A stretch of DNA of 64,000 nt from OMIW01 sp044235645 (GCA_044235645.1 JBIIHQ010000007.1:91557-155556); one strand, 5' to 3'; positions 56,002 to 64,000 are shown, numbered from the stretch's first letter. Numbers and translations are program-made. The notes: generated by a model not told the origin, from the letters alone.

Positions 56002-57003
56002 ATGACACCTCCCTCGGAGATGCGAGCTCGATTTCTTGCGCATACCGGCGCTCGCTATCCGATCATCGGCGGGGCAATGTACCAAATATCGAGCCCTCAT
56101 CTCGTTGCTCATATGGCGCGCGCCGGTATTCTCGGTGAGATACAACCGGTGAGCTTCACCTTCACCCATCGCACGCCACTCCCCGAAGCGTTCGCGATGA
56201 TGCGGGAAATTGCTCCCGGGCCATACGGTATCAACGTCCTCGTCGAGGGGACCGAGGAGCATCGGCGACAGGGACTTGCATGGCTCGATATCGCGCTCTC
56301 GCATGGATGCCGATTTATCACTACCGCACTCGGCAAACCAACGGCTGTCGTGGAGCGTGCCCGTGAACACGGAGCAGTCGTATACCACAAAGTAACCACT
56401 CTTGGGCACGCGCAACGGGCCATCGAGGCCGGTGTTGATGGCCTCATCGCCGTGAACAGCCGCGCGGGTGGCCACGCGGGTCCGCACACGAAGGAGGAAC
56501 TGTTCGCCCAACTGAGCCCGTTCGGCGTTCCCCTCGTCTGTGCCGGAGGCATTGGCGACGAGGACCACTTCTGTGACGCTCTGGCGCTCGGTTATGCGGG
56601 GGTTCTTATGGGCACCCGCTTTATCGCATCGACCGAAGCCCCAGCTCCAGAACCGTACAAACGGGCCATCATCAGAGCGAGCGAAGACGATGTCATTTCA
56701 ACGACAAAGGTCCAGATAGGCGTTCCCCTCGCCGTCATCCGTACTCCCGGCATCGCGCGTCTGGGAACCACCTTTTCGCCTGTTGAACAATTCATGCTCC
56801 GCACCCCCAACCGAAAACGATGGCTCCGCCGATGGTATTCCCTCGCTTCAGGACAACCGTGGGAGAAGATTAAAAAGGGCCAGTTTTCGGAGGAATCTCT
56901 CTGGTCGGCGGGAAAGAGCGTCGCCACCATCACCGCTGTCGAGAGTATTAGCCAGATAGTCGAACGGTTTGTCGCCCGAGGGCGAGAGGTTGGGGTCCTG
57001 TGA
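56002..57003 (+). CDS. nitronate monooxygenase family FMN enzyme
   Basis: A 333-residue TIM-barrel flavoenzyme of the 2-nitropropane dioxygenase/nitronate monooxygenase family. Diagnostic segments are YPIIGGAMYQISSPHLVAH at the N-terminus, GLIAVNSRAGGHAGPHT near residue 150 and the phosphate-binding VPLVCAGGIGDEDHF and GVLMGTRFIASTEA near residues 185-215. It oxidises alkyl nitronates to carbonyls and nitrite; FabK-type enoyl reductases are the nearest alternative, but the AGGHAG segment favours nitronate oxidation. It follows the peroxidase gene by 30 bases. Confidence 0.9.
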   Translation: MTPPSEMRARFLAHTGARYPIIGGAMYQISSPHLVAHMARAGILGEIQPVSFTFTHRTPLPEAFAMMREIAPGPYGINVLVEGTEEHRRQGLAWLDIALSHGCRFITTALGKPTAVVERAREHGAVVYHKVTTLGHAQRAIEAGVDGLIAVNSRAGGHAGPHTKEELFAQLSPFGVPLVCAGGIGDEDHFCDALALGYAGVLMGTRFIASTEAPAPEPYKRAIIRASEDDVISTTKVQIGVPLAVIRTPGIARLGTTFSPVEQFMLRTPNRKRWLRRWYSLASGQPWEKIKKGQFSEESLWSAGKSVATITAVESISQIVERFVARGREVGVL

Positions 57004-57194
57004 TACAACAGGCCGGTTTCGAAATTGTGCGAATAGCCTTTTTCCATCGTTATTTGAGAAAAGCGGTACGTTTTACTCAATCGACGATCGATTGCCATCT
57101 TTCGTCACCGGTCCTTTACCGGACGATTCCCCGCGTCGAGCATTTTCTCGAAGGGAATAGCTCCGAGATCGAGGCCCTGATGTCACAGTCTTAG
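57000..57194 (+). CDS. possible small protein coupled to the nitronate monooxygenase gene
   Basis: Sixty-four residues opening at a GTG that overlaps the preceding stop (GTGA). Basic N-terminal half (IVRIAFFHRYLRKAVRF) and acidic C-terminus. No family recognised. The exact overlap suggests translation, but an unrelated chance frame is possible. Confidence 0.4.
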   Translation: MIQQAGFEIVRIAFFHRYLRKAVRFTQSTIDCHLSSPVLYRTIPRVEHFLEGNSSEIEALMSQS

Positions 57195-57293
57195 TGTATT
57201 AACAACAGCGGGCAGAACCCCAAGGATTCTGGGTTAATAGCACCCACCTCAAGGGCCAGAGAGATACTCACCTTTGAGCAATCAGGTTGCTGC

Positions 57294-57563
57294 TTAATCC
57301 GGTTCTTGAACACCAGATTTGACAATAGCTCTTTCCTGAGTGTTGTTGACATGTTGGGGATCTCGCTCTTTCTCCTCCATTTCCAAGAGCCGAAACGGTT
57401 CACCTTTACGGGGTGGCATCGGTGAAGCGTACCTTTGCTGATTCCAAATAGGTAGCATTTTCTCGCATAGGGATATGAATTCAGCGATCGAATAGGTCGG
57501 TGGACGCGATATAAACTCGGGAGCATCTGGGAGATTGAGAATATCGGTTTCGCGAAGAGCCAT
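57294..57563 (-). CDS. small partner protein of a nucleotidyltransferase pair
   Basis: An 89-residue hydrophilic protein, ATG preceded by AAAGGT. The N-terminal half (DILNLPDAPEF, YSIAEFISLCEKMLPIWNQ) looks folded and the rest is charged and probably flexible. It lies 51 bases downstream of a nucleotidyltransferase gene on the same strand. Small proteins in this position next to AbiEii-like transferases are often the second half of a toxin-antitoxin pair; that assignment is inference. Confidence 0.55.
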   Translation of the reverse strand: MALRETDILNLPDAPEFISRPPTYSIAEFISLCEKMLPIWNQQRYASPMPPRKGEPFRLLEMEEKERDPQHVNNTQERAIVKSGVQEPD

Positions 57564-57614
57564 AACGATACCTTTTAATTTCCAAGCTGCAGGTAAGACA
57601 TTTAACAGCTTAAA

Positions 57615-58145
57615 CTAGGCAATATCATTGCTTAGTTTTTCATAGAGCGTTTCATCAGCATATCGCGCACATAAAGAACGGAGTTCATCACCTCGAAGAT
57701 CCGTGCACACATGGCACAGGAGCTGGACAATGTCTGTATAGTCCTTTGCATACCGATGCTGCTGATAGACCTTCAGCGCATGGAGTTTTAGCGTTACCAG
57801 ATGGCGAGGTGATACCACGTTGACGGAGACCACTCCGAGATCAATCAGGTGAGAATCGGAAAGTAACTTCGAGAAGGTTTCATCATCGACCAGCATGAGG
57901 TCTATTGGCCATGATGCGATTGTATCGGGCTTGTAGCGGATAAAACTATCATCGGACTGATCAGCAGCGTAACGGATTTTTTCGAACAGCTCTTGCCACT
58001 TTTCTCGTTGGGATCTTCGAACCAATAGGTCGACATCACCCGTTTGTCTCTGAATACCATATGCATTGACAGCATGCCCTCCGATAAGGACAAAGGGCAT
58101 GTTCTGCATATCTGAATAAAGAGAGAGGGTGCGAAGTATCTCCAT
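57615..58145 (-). CDS. nucleotidyltransferase-fold protein (AbiEii/MNT-like)
   Basis: A 176-residue protein with the nucleotidyltransferase core: PFVLIGGHAVNAYGIQRQTG then DVDLLVRRS supplies the G-G...D-x-D catalytic pattern, and PIDLMLVDD provides the third acidic residue. The C-terminal helices contain LVTLKLHALKVYQQHRYAKD. Similar proteins (DUF1814/DUF6036 types) act as toxins of type IV or VII-like systems that nucleotidylate tRNA or as related orphan enzymes. All active-site acids appear intact. It is paired with a small gene downstream. Confidence 0.75.
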   Translation of the reverse strand: MEILRTLSLYSDMQNMPFVLIGGHAVNAYGIQRQTGDVDLLVRRSQREKWQELFEKIRYAADQSDDSFIRYKPDTIASWPIDLMLVDDETFSKLLSDSHLIDLGVVSVNVVSPRHLVTLKLHALKVYQQHRYAKDYTDIVQLLCHVCTDLRGDELRSLCARYADETLYEKLSNDIA

Positions 58146-58310
58146 ACGGCGATTATTTAAATCGGTTTCGCAAATGAGCAGGTTTTTCCCAAGTTCAGAT
58201 GTTAAAGGCGATGCCGATACTGACCAACAGTGGGAGAAGCAGGTTTCGAAAAATGGTCCTTAGTTTGTTTGACAAAGCTACTTTTTTCGAGCCCACCTCA
58301 GTGTAACGTA

Positions 58311-58913
58311 TTAGCAGCCAGGGTAACAAACGGGAATAGCATCATTAACAGCAACCTCTTCAGCGATGCGCCTCAAATTAAATGTTCTCGAACGAGAGGG
58401 ATTCAAGAAATCTTGAGGGGCGGTTGACTCAAAATTCATGCCTAACCCCACCGAGCGAAAAAGCCTAGCTCTATTTCTCGGAGGAATTAAGGTGATGCCC
58501 AACTCTTCCAGTATCTTAACCGCCATCGTTGCAGTGGGGAAGCTGGTGTTCAGCTGCTGACGGACGCGTTCGATGGTGAAGCGCGGCATCATCGGCAGCA
58601 TCTCGAACAGCCGGTAGCTCGCCGGGCCAGCCTTGGTGGATTGCAACAAACGCCTACGGTCGGTGGCCACAAGGCTGGCGACCTCAATGATGTTTTTCTC
58701 TGCGTCACCCGCAGCCGTGGCTACGCCTCCCAAAAAGAACGTGATCCAAGACTCCCAATCGCCATCTGTGCGGATGGCGGAGAGCCGACGGTAGTACTCC
58801 GCCTGGTGTTGCTTTAGGTAGCCGCTGAGGTACATCAAGGGTTCGGACAGCAATCCCCAATGTTCAAACAGAGCGGCGATCAGTAGTCGCCCGATGAGTC
58901 CGTTGCCGTCTAG
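58311..58913 (-). pseudogene. fic gene fragment, 5' part replaced by an inverted-repeat element
   Basis: The fragment encodes the C-terminal part of a Fic-family AMP-transferase: LDGNGLIGRLLIAALFEHWG, the following PLMYLSGYLKQHQAEYYRRL helices and a C-terminal winged-helix segment (FTIERVRQQLNTSFPTATMA). The Fic motif HxFxDGNGR is cut: the element boundary falls just before LDGNG, and the element supplies His-Leu-Leu by chance, keeping a frame open to 59162. The Arg after GNG is also Leu. The first two thirds of fic are not across the element, so recombination rather than simple insertion made this junction. The open chimeric product is unlikely to be active. Confidence 0.8.
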
Positions 58914-59520
58914 AAGTAAGTGGTCATTCCCCCCGTCCATGACCTCTCTCCGGGCGTCCCCCCAGAAACCCAGTCGTCTGCGAAAAAAATCAGGGGCTGA
59001 CGAATCAAGATACGACCACCCGTGGGACCCCACAGGGAACGGTTCCTTGGAAAAGGCTCGTACGAGCGGCTGCGCGGGGCTTTGCTGATGTGAGTGTAAG
59101 GTGAGGCAGCCTTCTCCGATGAGACTGGAGTGCCCTTGAGCTGGGAGTGCGCGCAGGGGCATGCCTGAGGCGGGGTCCTCTTTTTCTGCTTTATTGGAGT
59201 TTTTTCGGGGGTGGATGCACGATGATATCAGCTCTACGGAGAGCGATTCTCTTTCCAGATTCGAGGCGTCAGATTGCGGAGGTCTTCCGTCGGTGTAGTG
59301 CGGATATTTTGCAATACATGAATGAGATACTCATATGGATCGATGCCGAGTAGTCGGGCAGAAAATCACAAGCTATGAAGCAATGCGACATACTCACTGC
59401 CTATTTCTGTCGCGCAAAATAACCAATTTTTCCCTCCTGTCGCTATCGCTTTATTTCCTCTGATTTTGTGGGGGGACGCCCGGAGAGAGGTCATGGACGG
59501 GATAGAATGACCGCTTGCAT
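58914..59520. mobile_element. ~607-bp inverted-repeat element, copy 1 (MITE or IS remnant)
   Basis: The ends are long inverted repeats: 58914-58967 (AAGTAAGTGGTCATTC..., then GTCCATGACCTCTCTCCG...) and 59467-59520, whose complement reads ATGCAAGCGGTCATTC... and then the same GTCCATGACC block. The inner 30 bases are almost perfectly paired; the outer ends differ at a few positions. A near-identical copy lies at 62940-63547. The left flanks of the two copies differ (fic versus an RCC1-like gene fragment), the right flanks are the same. No transposase is recognised; the largest internal plus-strand frame (59147-59353) gives 68 residues of no known family. No target-site duplication is evident. 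Confidence 0.7.
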
Positions 59521-59645
59521 ATTTTCTATCGGGCCGCGGTCAGGATGACAGCAAAGCTCCGGGGTAGGACCAAAAGGCGTTCGTCGTCGCTACTCCTTCA
59601 GCGCTACGCTTCAGCACGAATCCTTACCGCCCCCCTCGGACGACA

Positions 59646-62000
59646 TCACCGCAAACGAACCCGATTACTCGCAATAGTCCGCCCGAGGACACTCCTCTGA
59701 GCTATACACGACATCCCCCCCTTCACCCGGGAGACCTTAACAACTGCGGTCCCGCGGGAATCGGTAAGCGCTCTGACGGTAGCTCTGGAGCCATAGCCGG
59801 TGCAGGTTATAGTAAGAGCCGCTCTCTTGACGGGGACTCGTGCTTTTGAGCTCTTAATGGTGTAGGTGACGACCTCGAGCCTTGCGGTTGAACGGGAGAG
59901 GGTGCCCACTTGCTTGAGGGCGGTGGTGGAGATGCTGGGTCGGGTTGCCGTTGGCGCGGCCGTCGGGGTGGCTGTTGCCACGCGAGTCGAGGTTGCTGTT
60001 GGTGTTGCAGTGGCGGTGCGAGTCGGAGTCGCCGTACTGGTTGGCGTAAGGGTTGCCGTTGGACTCGCGGTATGAGTTGGTGTTGCCGTTGGGGTGGCGG
60101 TCGGTGTTGCGGTGCTGGTGGCGGTTGCCGTTGGTGTTGCGGTTGGGGTCGCTGTCGCCGTCGGGGTGGCAGTTGGTGTTGCGGTTGCCGTCGGCGTTTC
60201 TGTTGGGGTGCTCGTTGGCGTTTCTGTTGGGGTGCTCGTTGGCGTCAGGGTGGCGGTTGCCGTTGCAGTTGGTGTTGCGGTTGCGGTGGAGGTCTGGGTT
60301 GCTGTCGCCGTTGGTGTTGCGGTTGGGGTCGCTGTCGCCGTCGGGGTGGCAGTTGGTGTCGCGGTTGGCGTGTCAGTTGGTGTCGGGGTGGCGGTTGCCG
60401 TTGGTGTTTCTGTTGGGGTGCTCGTTGGCGTCGGGGTGGCGGTTGCCGTTGCAGTTGGTGTTGCGGTTGCGGTGGAGGTTGGTGTCGCGGTTAGGGTATG
60501 CGTTGCTGTCGGTGTCGGTGTGGGTGTTGGAGTTGCTGTCGGCGTTGCTGTTGTTATCACGCCACTCCCGGTAAGACTTACCTGTCGTCCATCAACGGTG
60601 AGGGTTGCCGATTGGGGGGTTGTGCTCACGGGAGCAAATGAAACGGCAACGGTACACGAACTATTCGGGAGAACTGAGCTACAGCCAGTCACCGCAGAGA
60701 AGGGTGGATTTGCCGAGCTAGTGACGGCGGGTTCTGTGAGGGTGACGGAGCTGTTGTTGATGACGGAGAGATTTTGACTCCCGATATCACCAATTAAGAC
60801 GGCGCCAAAGTCGATGCCGAAGGTGCTCAGGGTTTGTTTGAAGTTGAGGAGTGCTAAGGTGGGAGATACCTTCGACGCAGTGGTCCCGTCGCCGAGCTGT
60901 CCGGAACCGTTCCCCCCCCACGCCGAAAGAGTCCCATCGGTCTTTATGGCGAGGGAGTGATAGTAACCTGCCGCAACGCTCGCCCAGTTTGTCGCACTCC
61001 CTACCTGGGTCGGATTCGATTTGCTAGCGGTAGTCCCATCCCCGAGCTCCCCGGAAGTGCCAGACCCCCACGCCCAAAGCGTCCCATCGGACTTTATGGC
61101 GAAGGTGTGATAATCACCTGCCGCAACGCTCGTCCAGTTTGTCGCACTCCCTACCTGAGTCGGAGTCGATTTGTTACCGGGGGTCCCATTTCCGAGCTGT
61201 CCGTATGCGTTATACCCCCACGCCCAAAGAGTCCCATCGGACTTTCGGGCAACGGTGTGAGCGGAACCTGCCGCAACGCTCGTCCAGTTGGTCGCACCCT
61301 CTACCTGGGTCGGGGTCCATATGTTAACGGTGGTCCCATTTCCGAGCTGTCCGGAACTGTTCCACCCCCAAGCCCAAAGCGTCCCATCGGACTTTATGGC
61401 GAGGGTGTGATAATCACCTGCCGCAACGCTCGTCCAGTTGGTCGCACTCCCTACCTGGGTCGGAGTCGATTTGTTAGCGGTGGTCCCATCGCCGAACTGT
61501 CCGTATCCGTTATACCCCCATACCCAAAGAGTCCCATCGGACTTTATGGCGAGGGAGTGATAATCCCCTGCCGCAACACTCGTCCAGTTGGTCGCACTCC
61601 CTACCTGGGTCGGGGTCGATTTGCTAGCAGTAGTCCCATTGCCGAGCTGTCCGTAATCGTTCCTTCCCCACGCCCAAAGAGTCCCATCGGTCTTTATGGC
61701 GATGGTGTGAGAATCCCCTGCCGCAACGCTCGCCCAGTTGGTAGCACTCCCTACCTGGGTAGGGGTCGATTTGTTAGCAGGAGTCCCATTGCCGAGCTGT
61801 CCGTAACTGCCAGCCCCCCACCCCCACAGCGTCCCATCCTCCAACACCATCATCGAGTAGGCATTTCCCGCCGACACCACCGCCGGCACGGCAGCCGCAC
61901 CCCGAGCAGCCCCCATCAGCACCCCGAGCATGACCGCTACCACCCTTAATGTTTGCCGAATATGTCGCTTCAAGTGCCGCTTGCCCGGAAAGATACTCAC
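59646..62000 (-). CDS. secreted RCC1-repeat protein with choice-of-anchor and Thr-Pro-rich regions
   Basis: A 784-residue protein with a signal peptide (about 1-38, VVAVMLGVLMGAARGAAA). Residues about 53-375 are seven RCC1-type repeats of exactly 50 residues (consensus around VAAGDYHSLAIKSDGTLWAWG), predicted to form a seven-bladed propeller. Residues about 387-480 resemble an ASPM-SPD2-Hydin/choice-of-anchor D domain (IDFGAVLIGDIGSQNLSV, then NSSCTVAVSFAPVS). A Thr/Pro/Ala linker of about 200 residues follows, then a compact basic C-terminal domain (about 690-784). It is probably exported and surface-bound. Start is GTG without a clear ribosome-binding site. Two further partial copies of its 3' end lie at 62053-62938 and 63548 onward. 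Confidence 0.8.
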   Translation of the reverse strand: MSIFPGKRHLKRHIRQTLRVVAVMLGVLMGAARGAAAVPAVVSAGNAYSMMVLEDGTLWGWGAGSYGQLGNGTPANKSTPTQVGSATNWASVAAGDSHTIAIKTDGTLWAWGRNDYGQLGNGTTASKSTPTQVGSATNWTSVAAGDYHSLAIKSDGTLWVWGYNGYGQFGDGTTANKSTPTQVGSATNWTSVAAGDYHTLAIKSDGTLWAWGWNSSGQLGNGTTVNIWTPTQVEGATNWTSVAAGSAHTVARKSDGTLWAWGYNAYGQLGNGTPGNKSTPTQVGSATNWTSVAAGDYHTFAIKSDGTLWAWGSGTSGELGDGTTASKSNPTQVGSATNWASVAAGYYHSLAIKTDGTLSAWGGNGSGQLGDGTTASKVSPTLALLNFKQTLSTFGIDFGAVLIGDIGSQNLSVINNSSVTLTEPAVTSSANPPFSAVTGCSSVLPNSSCTVAVSFAPVSTTPQSATLTVDGRQVSLTGSGVITTATPTATPTPTPTPTATHTLTATPTSTATATPTATATATPTPTSTPTETPTATATPTPTDTPTATPTATPTATATPTATPTATATQTSTATATPTATATATLTPTSTPTETPTSTPTETPTATATPTATPTATATPTATPTATATSTATPTATPTATPTHTASPTATLTPTSTATPTRTATATPTATSTRVATATPTAAPTATRPSISTTALKQVGTLSRSTARLEVVTYTIKSSKARVPVKRAALTITCTGYGSRATVRALTDSRGTAVVKVSRVKGGMSCIAQRSVLGRTIASNRVRLR
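59940..60560. repeat. low-complexity repeat encoding the Thr-Pro-Ala linker
   Basis: About 620 bases built from 6- and 12-base units such as GTTGCGGTTGGC, encoding ATPT/STPT units on the minus strand. Such tracts change length easily by slippage or recombination. The corresponding stretch in the second partial copy (about 62475-62665) is much shorter. Confidence 0.8.
60877..61840. repeat. tandem array of 150-bp units encoding RCC1 blades
   Basis: The block GTCGCACTCC recurs at 60991, 61141, 61291 (one variant), 61441, 61591 and 61741 (one variant), exactly 150 bases apart. Units differ at only scattered positions, so nucleotide identity is far higher than blade function requires. This implies recent expansion or ongoing homogenisation. 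Confidence 0.85.
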
Positions 62001-62052
62001 CCCGTAAGAGGAAAGGTCGGCAGATGGGAGGAAAACTTGAACGTCGTTTCTA

Positions 62053-62938
62053 TTTTTTCTATCGGGCCGCGGTCAGGATGACAGCAAAGCTCCGGGGCAG
62101 GACCAAAAGGCGTTCGTCGTCGCTACTCCTTCAGCGCTACGCTTCAGCACGAATCCTTACCGCCCCCCCTCGGACGACATCACCGCAAACGAACTCGATT
62201 ACTCGCATATAGTCCGCCCGAGGACACTCCCCTGAGCTAAACACGACATCCCCCCTTCACCCGGGAGTCCTGAACAACTGCGGTCCCGCGGGAATCGGTA
62301 AGCGCTCTGACGGTAGCTCTGGAGCCATAGCCGGTGCAGGTTATAGTAAGAGCCGCTCTTTTGACGGGGACTCGTGCTTCTGAGCTCTTAATGGTGTAGG
62401 TGACGACCTCGAGCCTTGCGGTTGAACGGGAGAGGGTGCCCACTTGCTTGAGGGCGGTGGTGGAGATGCTGGGTCGGGTTGCCGTTGGCGCGGCCGTCGG
62501 GGTGGCTGTTGCCACGCGAGTCGAGGTTGCTGCTGGTGTTGCAGTGGCGGTGCTAGTCGGAGTCGCCGTTGGCGTAAGGGTTGCCGTTGGGGTGGCGGTG
62601 GCGGTTGCCGTTGGTGTATGCGTTGCTGTCGGTGTCGGTGTGGTTTTTGGAGTTGCTGTCGGTGTTGCTGTTGTTACCACGCCACTCCCGGTAAGACTTA
62701 CCTGTCGTCCATCAACGGTGAGGGTTGCCGATTGGGGGGTTGTGCTCACGGGAGCGAATGAGACGGCAACGGTACACGAACTATTCGGGAGAACTGAGCT
62801 ACAGCCAGTCACCGCAGAGAAGGGTGGATTTGCCGAGCTGGTGACGGCGGGCTCTGTAAGGGTAACGGAGCTGTTGTTGATGACGGAGAGATTTTGACTG
62901 GCGATATCACCGATTAAGACGGCGCCAAAGTCGATGCC
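62053..62938 (-). pseudogene. truncated second copy of the RCC1-protein 3' half
   Basis: This copy contains the 3' flank, the C-terminal domain, a shortened Thr-Pro linker and the choice-of-anchor domain of the neighbouring gene, then stops at the boundary of element copy 2. The C-terminal domain is frameshifted near its end (frame ends after VKGG instead of continuing to the SNRVRLR terminus), and there is no signal peptide or RCC1 propeller. It is not expected to make an exported protein. It could serve as a donor for gene conversion. Confidence 0.75.
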
Positions 62939-62939
62939 A

Positions 62940-63547
62940 AAGTAAGTGGTCATTCCCCCCCGTCCATGACCTCTCTCCGGGCGTCCCCCCAGAAACCCAG
63001 TCGTCTGCGAAAAAAATCAGGGGCTGACGAATCAAGATACGACCACCCGTGGGACCCCACAGGGAACGGTTCCTTGGAAAAGGCTCGTACGAGCGGCTGC
63101 GCGGGGCTTTGCTGATGTGAGTGTAAGGTGAGGCAGCCTTCTCCGATGAGACTGGAGTGCCCTTGAGCTGGGAGTGCGCGCAGGGGCATGCCTGAGGCGG
63201 GGTCCTCTTTTTCTGCTTTATTGGAGTTTTTTCGGGGGTGGATGCACGATGATATCAGCTCTACGGAGAGCGATTCTCTTTCCAGATTCGAGGCGTCAGA
63301 TTGCGGAGGTCTTCCGTCGGTGTAGTGCGGATATTTTGCAATACATGAATGAGATACTCATATGGATCGATGCCGAGTAGTCGGGCAGAAAATCACAAGC
63401 TATGAAGCAATGCGACATACTCACTGCCTATTTCTGTCGCGCAAAATAACCAATTTTTCCCTCCTGTCGCTATCGCTTTATTTCCTCTGATTTTGTGGGG
63501 GGACGCCCGGAGAGAGGTCATGGACGGGATAGAATGACCGCTTGCAT
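62940..63547. mobile_element. ~607-bp inverted-repeat element, copy 2
   Basis: Near-identical to copy 1, differing by one C in the homopolymer near the left end (seven against six). It truncates the RCC1-like fragment on its left. Its right flank is the same 3'-flank sequence that follows copy 1, so everything from 62940 to the window end repeats 58914-59973. Confidence 0.7.
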
Positions 63548-63672
63548 ATTTTCTATCGGGCCGCGGTCAGGATGACAGCAAAGCTCCGGGGTAGGACCAA
63601 AAGGCGTTCGTCGTCGCTACTCCTTCAGCGCTACGCTTCAGCACGAATCCTTACCGCCCCCCTCGGACGACA

Positions 63673-64000
63673 TCACCGCAAACGAACCCGATTACTCGCA
63701 ATAGTCCGCCCGAGGACACTCCTCTGAGCTATACACGACATCCCCCCCTTCACCCGGGAGACCTTAACAACTGCGGTCCCGCGGGAATCGGTAAGCGCTC
63801 TGACGGTAGCTCTGGAGCCATAGCCGGTGCAGGTTATAGTAAGAGCCGCTCTCTTGACGGGGACTCGTGCTTTTGAGCTCTTAATGGTGTAGGTGACGAC
63901 CTCGAGCCTTGCGGTTGAACGGGAGAGGGTGCCCACTTGCTTGAGGGCGGTGGTGGAGATGCTGGGTCGGGTTGCCGTTGGCGCGGCCGTCGGGGTGGCT
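63673..64000 (-). CDS. 3' end of another RCC1-type secreted protein gene, cut by window edge
   Basis: The frame encodes the same C-terminal domain as the gene at 59646-62000 (ALTITCTGYGSRATVRALT through the SNRVRLR terminus), apparently intact at its 3' end, and begins the Thr-Pro linker before the window stops. The sequence is essentially identical to 59646-59973. Whether a complete gene continues beyond 64000 cannot be seen. Confidence 0.7.
   Translation of the reverse strand, partial: ATPTAAPTATRPSISTTALKQVGTLSRSTARLEVVTYTIKSSKARVPVKRAALTITCTGYGSRATVRALTDSRGTAVVKVSRVKGGMSCIAQRSVLGRTIASNRVRLR

Larger units (their letters stand above)
58914..64000. repeat. direct repeat with 4027-base offset
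   Basis: Bases 58914-59973 recur as 62940-64000 in the same orientation, over at least 1060 bases, with a constant offset of 4027 apart from a one-base C-run difference. The unit contains the inverted-repeat element, the 3' flank and the 3' end of the RCC1-type gene. The right end lies outside the window. Confidence 0.85.

Noticed and set aside
59147..59353. 68-codon frame as a transposase of the inverted-repeat element
   Set aside because: Too short, with no DDE or HUH motif, so it does not explain mobility.
60094..60777. Long plus-strand open frame rich in Val/Ala/Gly
   Set aside because: It is the antisense of the Thr-Pro repeat and the choice-of-anchor domain. The repeat composition keeps all frames open; there is no ribosome-binding site or domain.
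60877..61840. CRISPR-like regular repeats
   Set aside because: The 150-bp units are contiguous coding repeats without spacers.
60957..61949. 330-codon plus-strand frame with repeated motifs
   Set aside because: It is the antisense of the 150-bp RCC1 repeat array, and its periodicity comes from the minus-strand gene.

Overview
The window looks like chromosomal DNA of a flagellated, diderm (Gram-negative) bacterium. Evidence is a LolA-like lipoprotein carrier, a fliMNOPQR/mot cluster, FliP-FliR export proteins, an M23 cell-wall peptidase and ordinary bacterial housekeeping genes (guaA, der, rnc, mnmA, dnaB, recN, cca). The mix of a long ABCC/MRP-type transporter, a type III polyketide synthase operon and RCC1-repeat secreted proteins fits the old 'deltaproteobacterial' assemblage (Bdellovibrionota/Myxococcota-like) best. 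That placement is inference and low confidence. No rRNA, tRNA or CRISPR array was seen.

Layout. 1-4081 (minus): acyl-CoA dehydrogenase (cut by the window edge), 6-phosphogluconolactonase, a DprE1-like FAD oxidase and a GT2 glycosyltransferase. 4794-9353: PH-domain membrane protein, CCA-adding enzyme, TauE/SafE permease, FkbM methyltransferase. 9756-10178: an unknown gene with a C10 tract behind a strong hairpin. 10422-13855 (minus): a tightly overlapped operon of YceI protein (apparently frameshifted), type III PKS, ICMT-family methyltransferase and FAD monooxygenase, matching the srsABC phenolic-lipid logic. Divergent from it is an NnrU/MddA-like methyltransferase interrupted by one in-frame TGA. 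15-18 kb: small unknown genes, N-formylglutamate amidohydrolase and a GNAT protein. 18217-25116 (minus): cysteine desulfurase, mnmA, rnc, a row of five hairpins, der, guaA. 25298-31532 (plus): helix-hairpin-helix protein, motA, two short MotB-like genes, fliM-N-O-P-Q-R. 31.7-36.8 kb: poorly conserved accessory genes including a glycine-rich-domain membrane protein and a GT-C glycosyltransferase. 36798-46383 (minus): ABCC-type transporter, then lolA, NYN nuclease, dnaB, a coupled 92-aa gene and glgP. 46.9-57.2 kb: CoA-transferase, M23 peptidase, recN with a large unknown partner, and a peroxide/nitronate detoxification operon (AhpD-like, glutathione peroxidase, nitronate monooxygenase).

57.3-64 kb is an accessory, rearranged region: a nucleotidyltransferase pair resembling a toxin-antitoxin module, a decapitated fic gene, two copies of a ~607-bp inverted-repeat element, and a secreted RCC1-repeat/Thr-Pro-rich protein gene with two further partial copies. 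A direct repeat with a 4.03-kb offset runs off the window end. This is the most unusual part of the window; it looks like either a cassette-based diversification locus or recent element-driven amplification.
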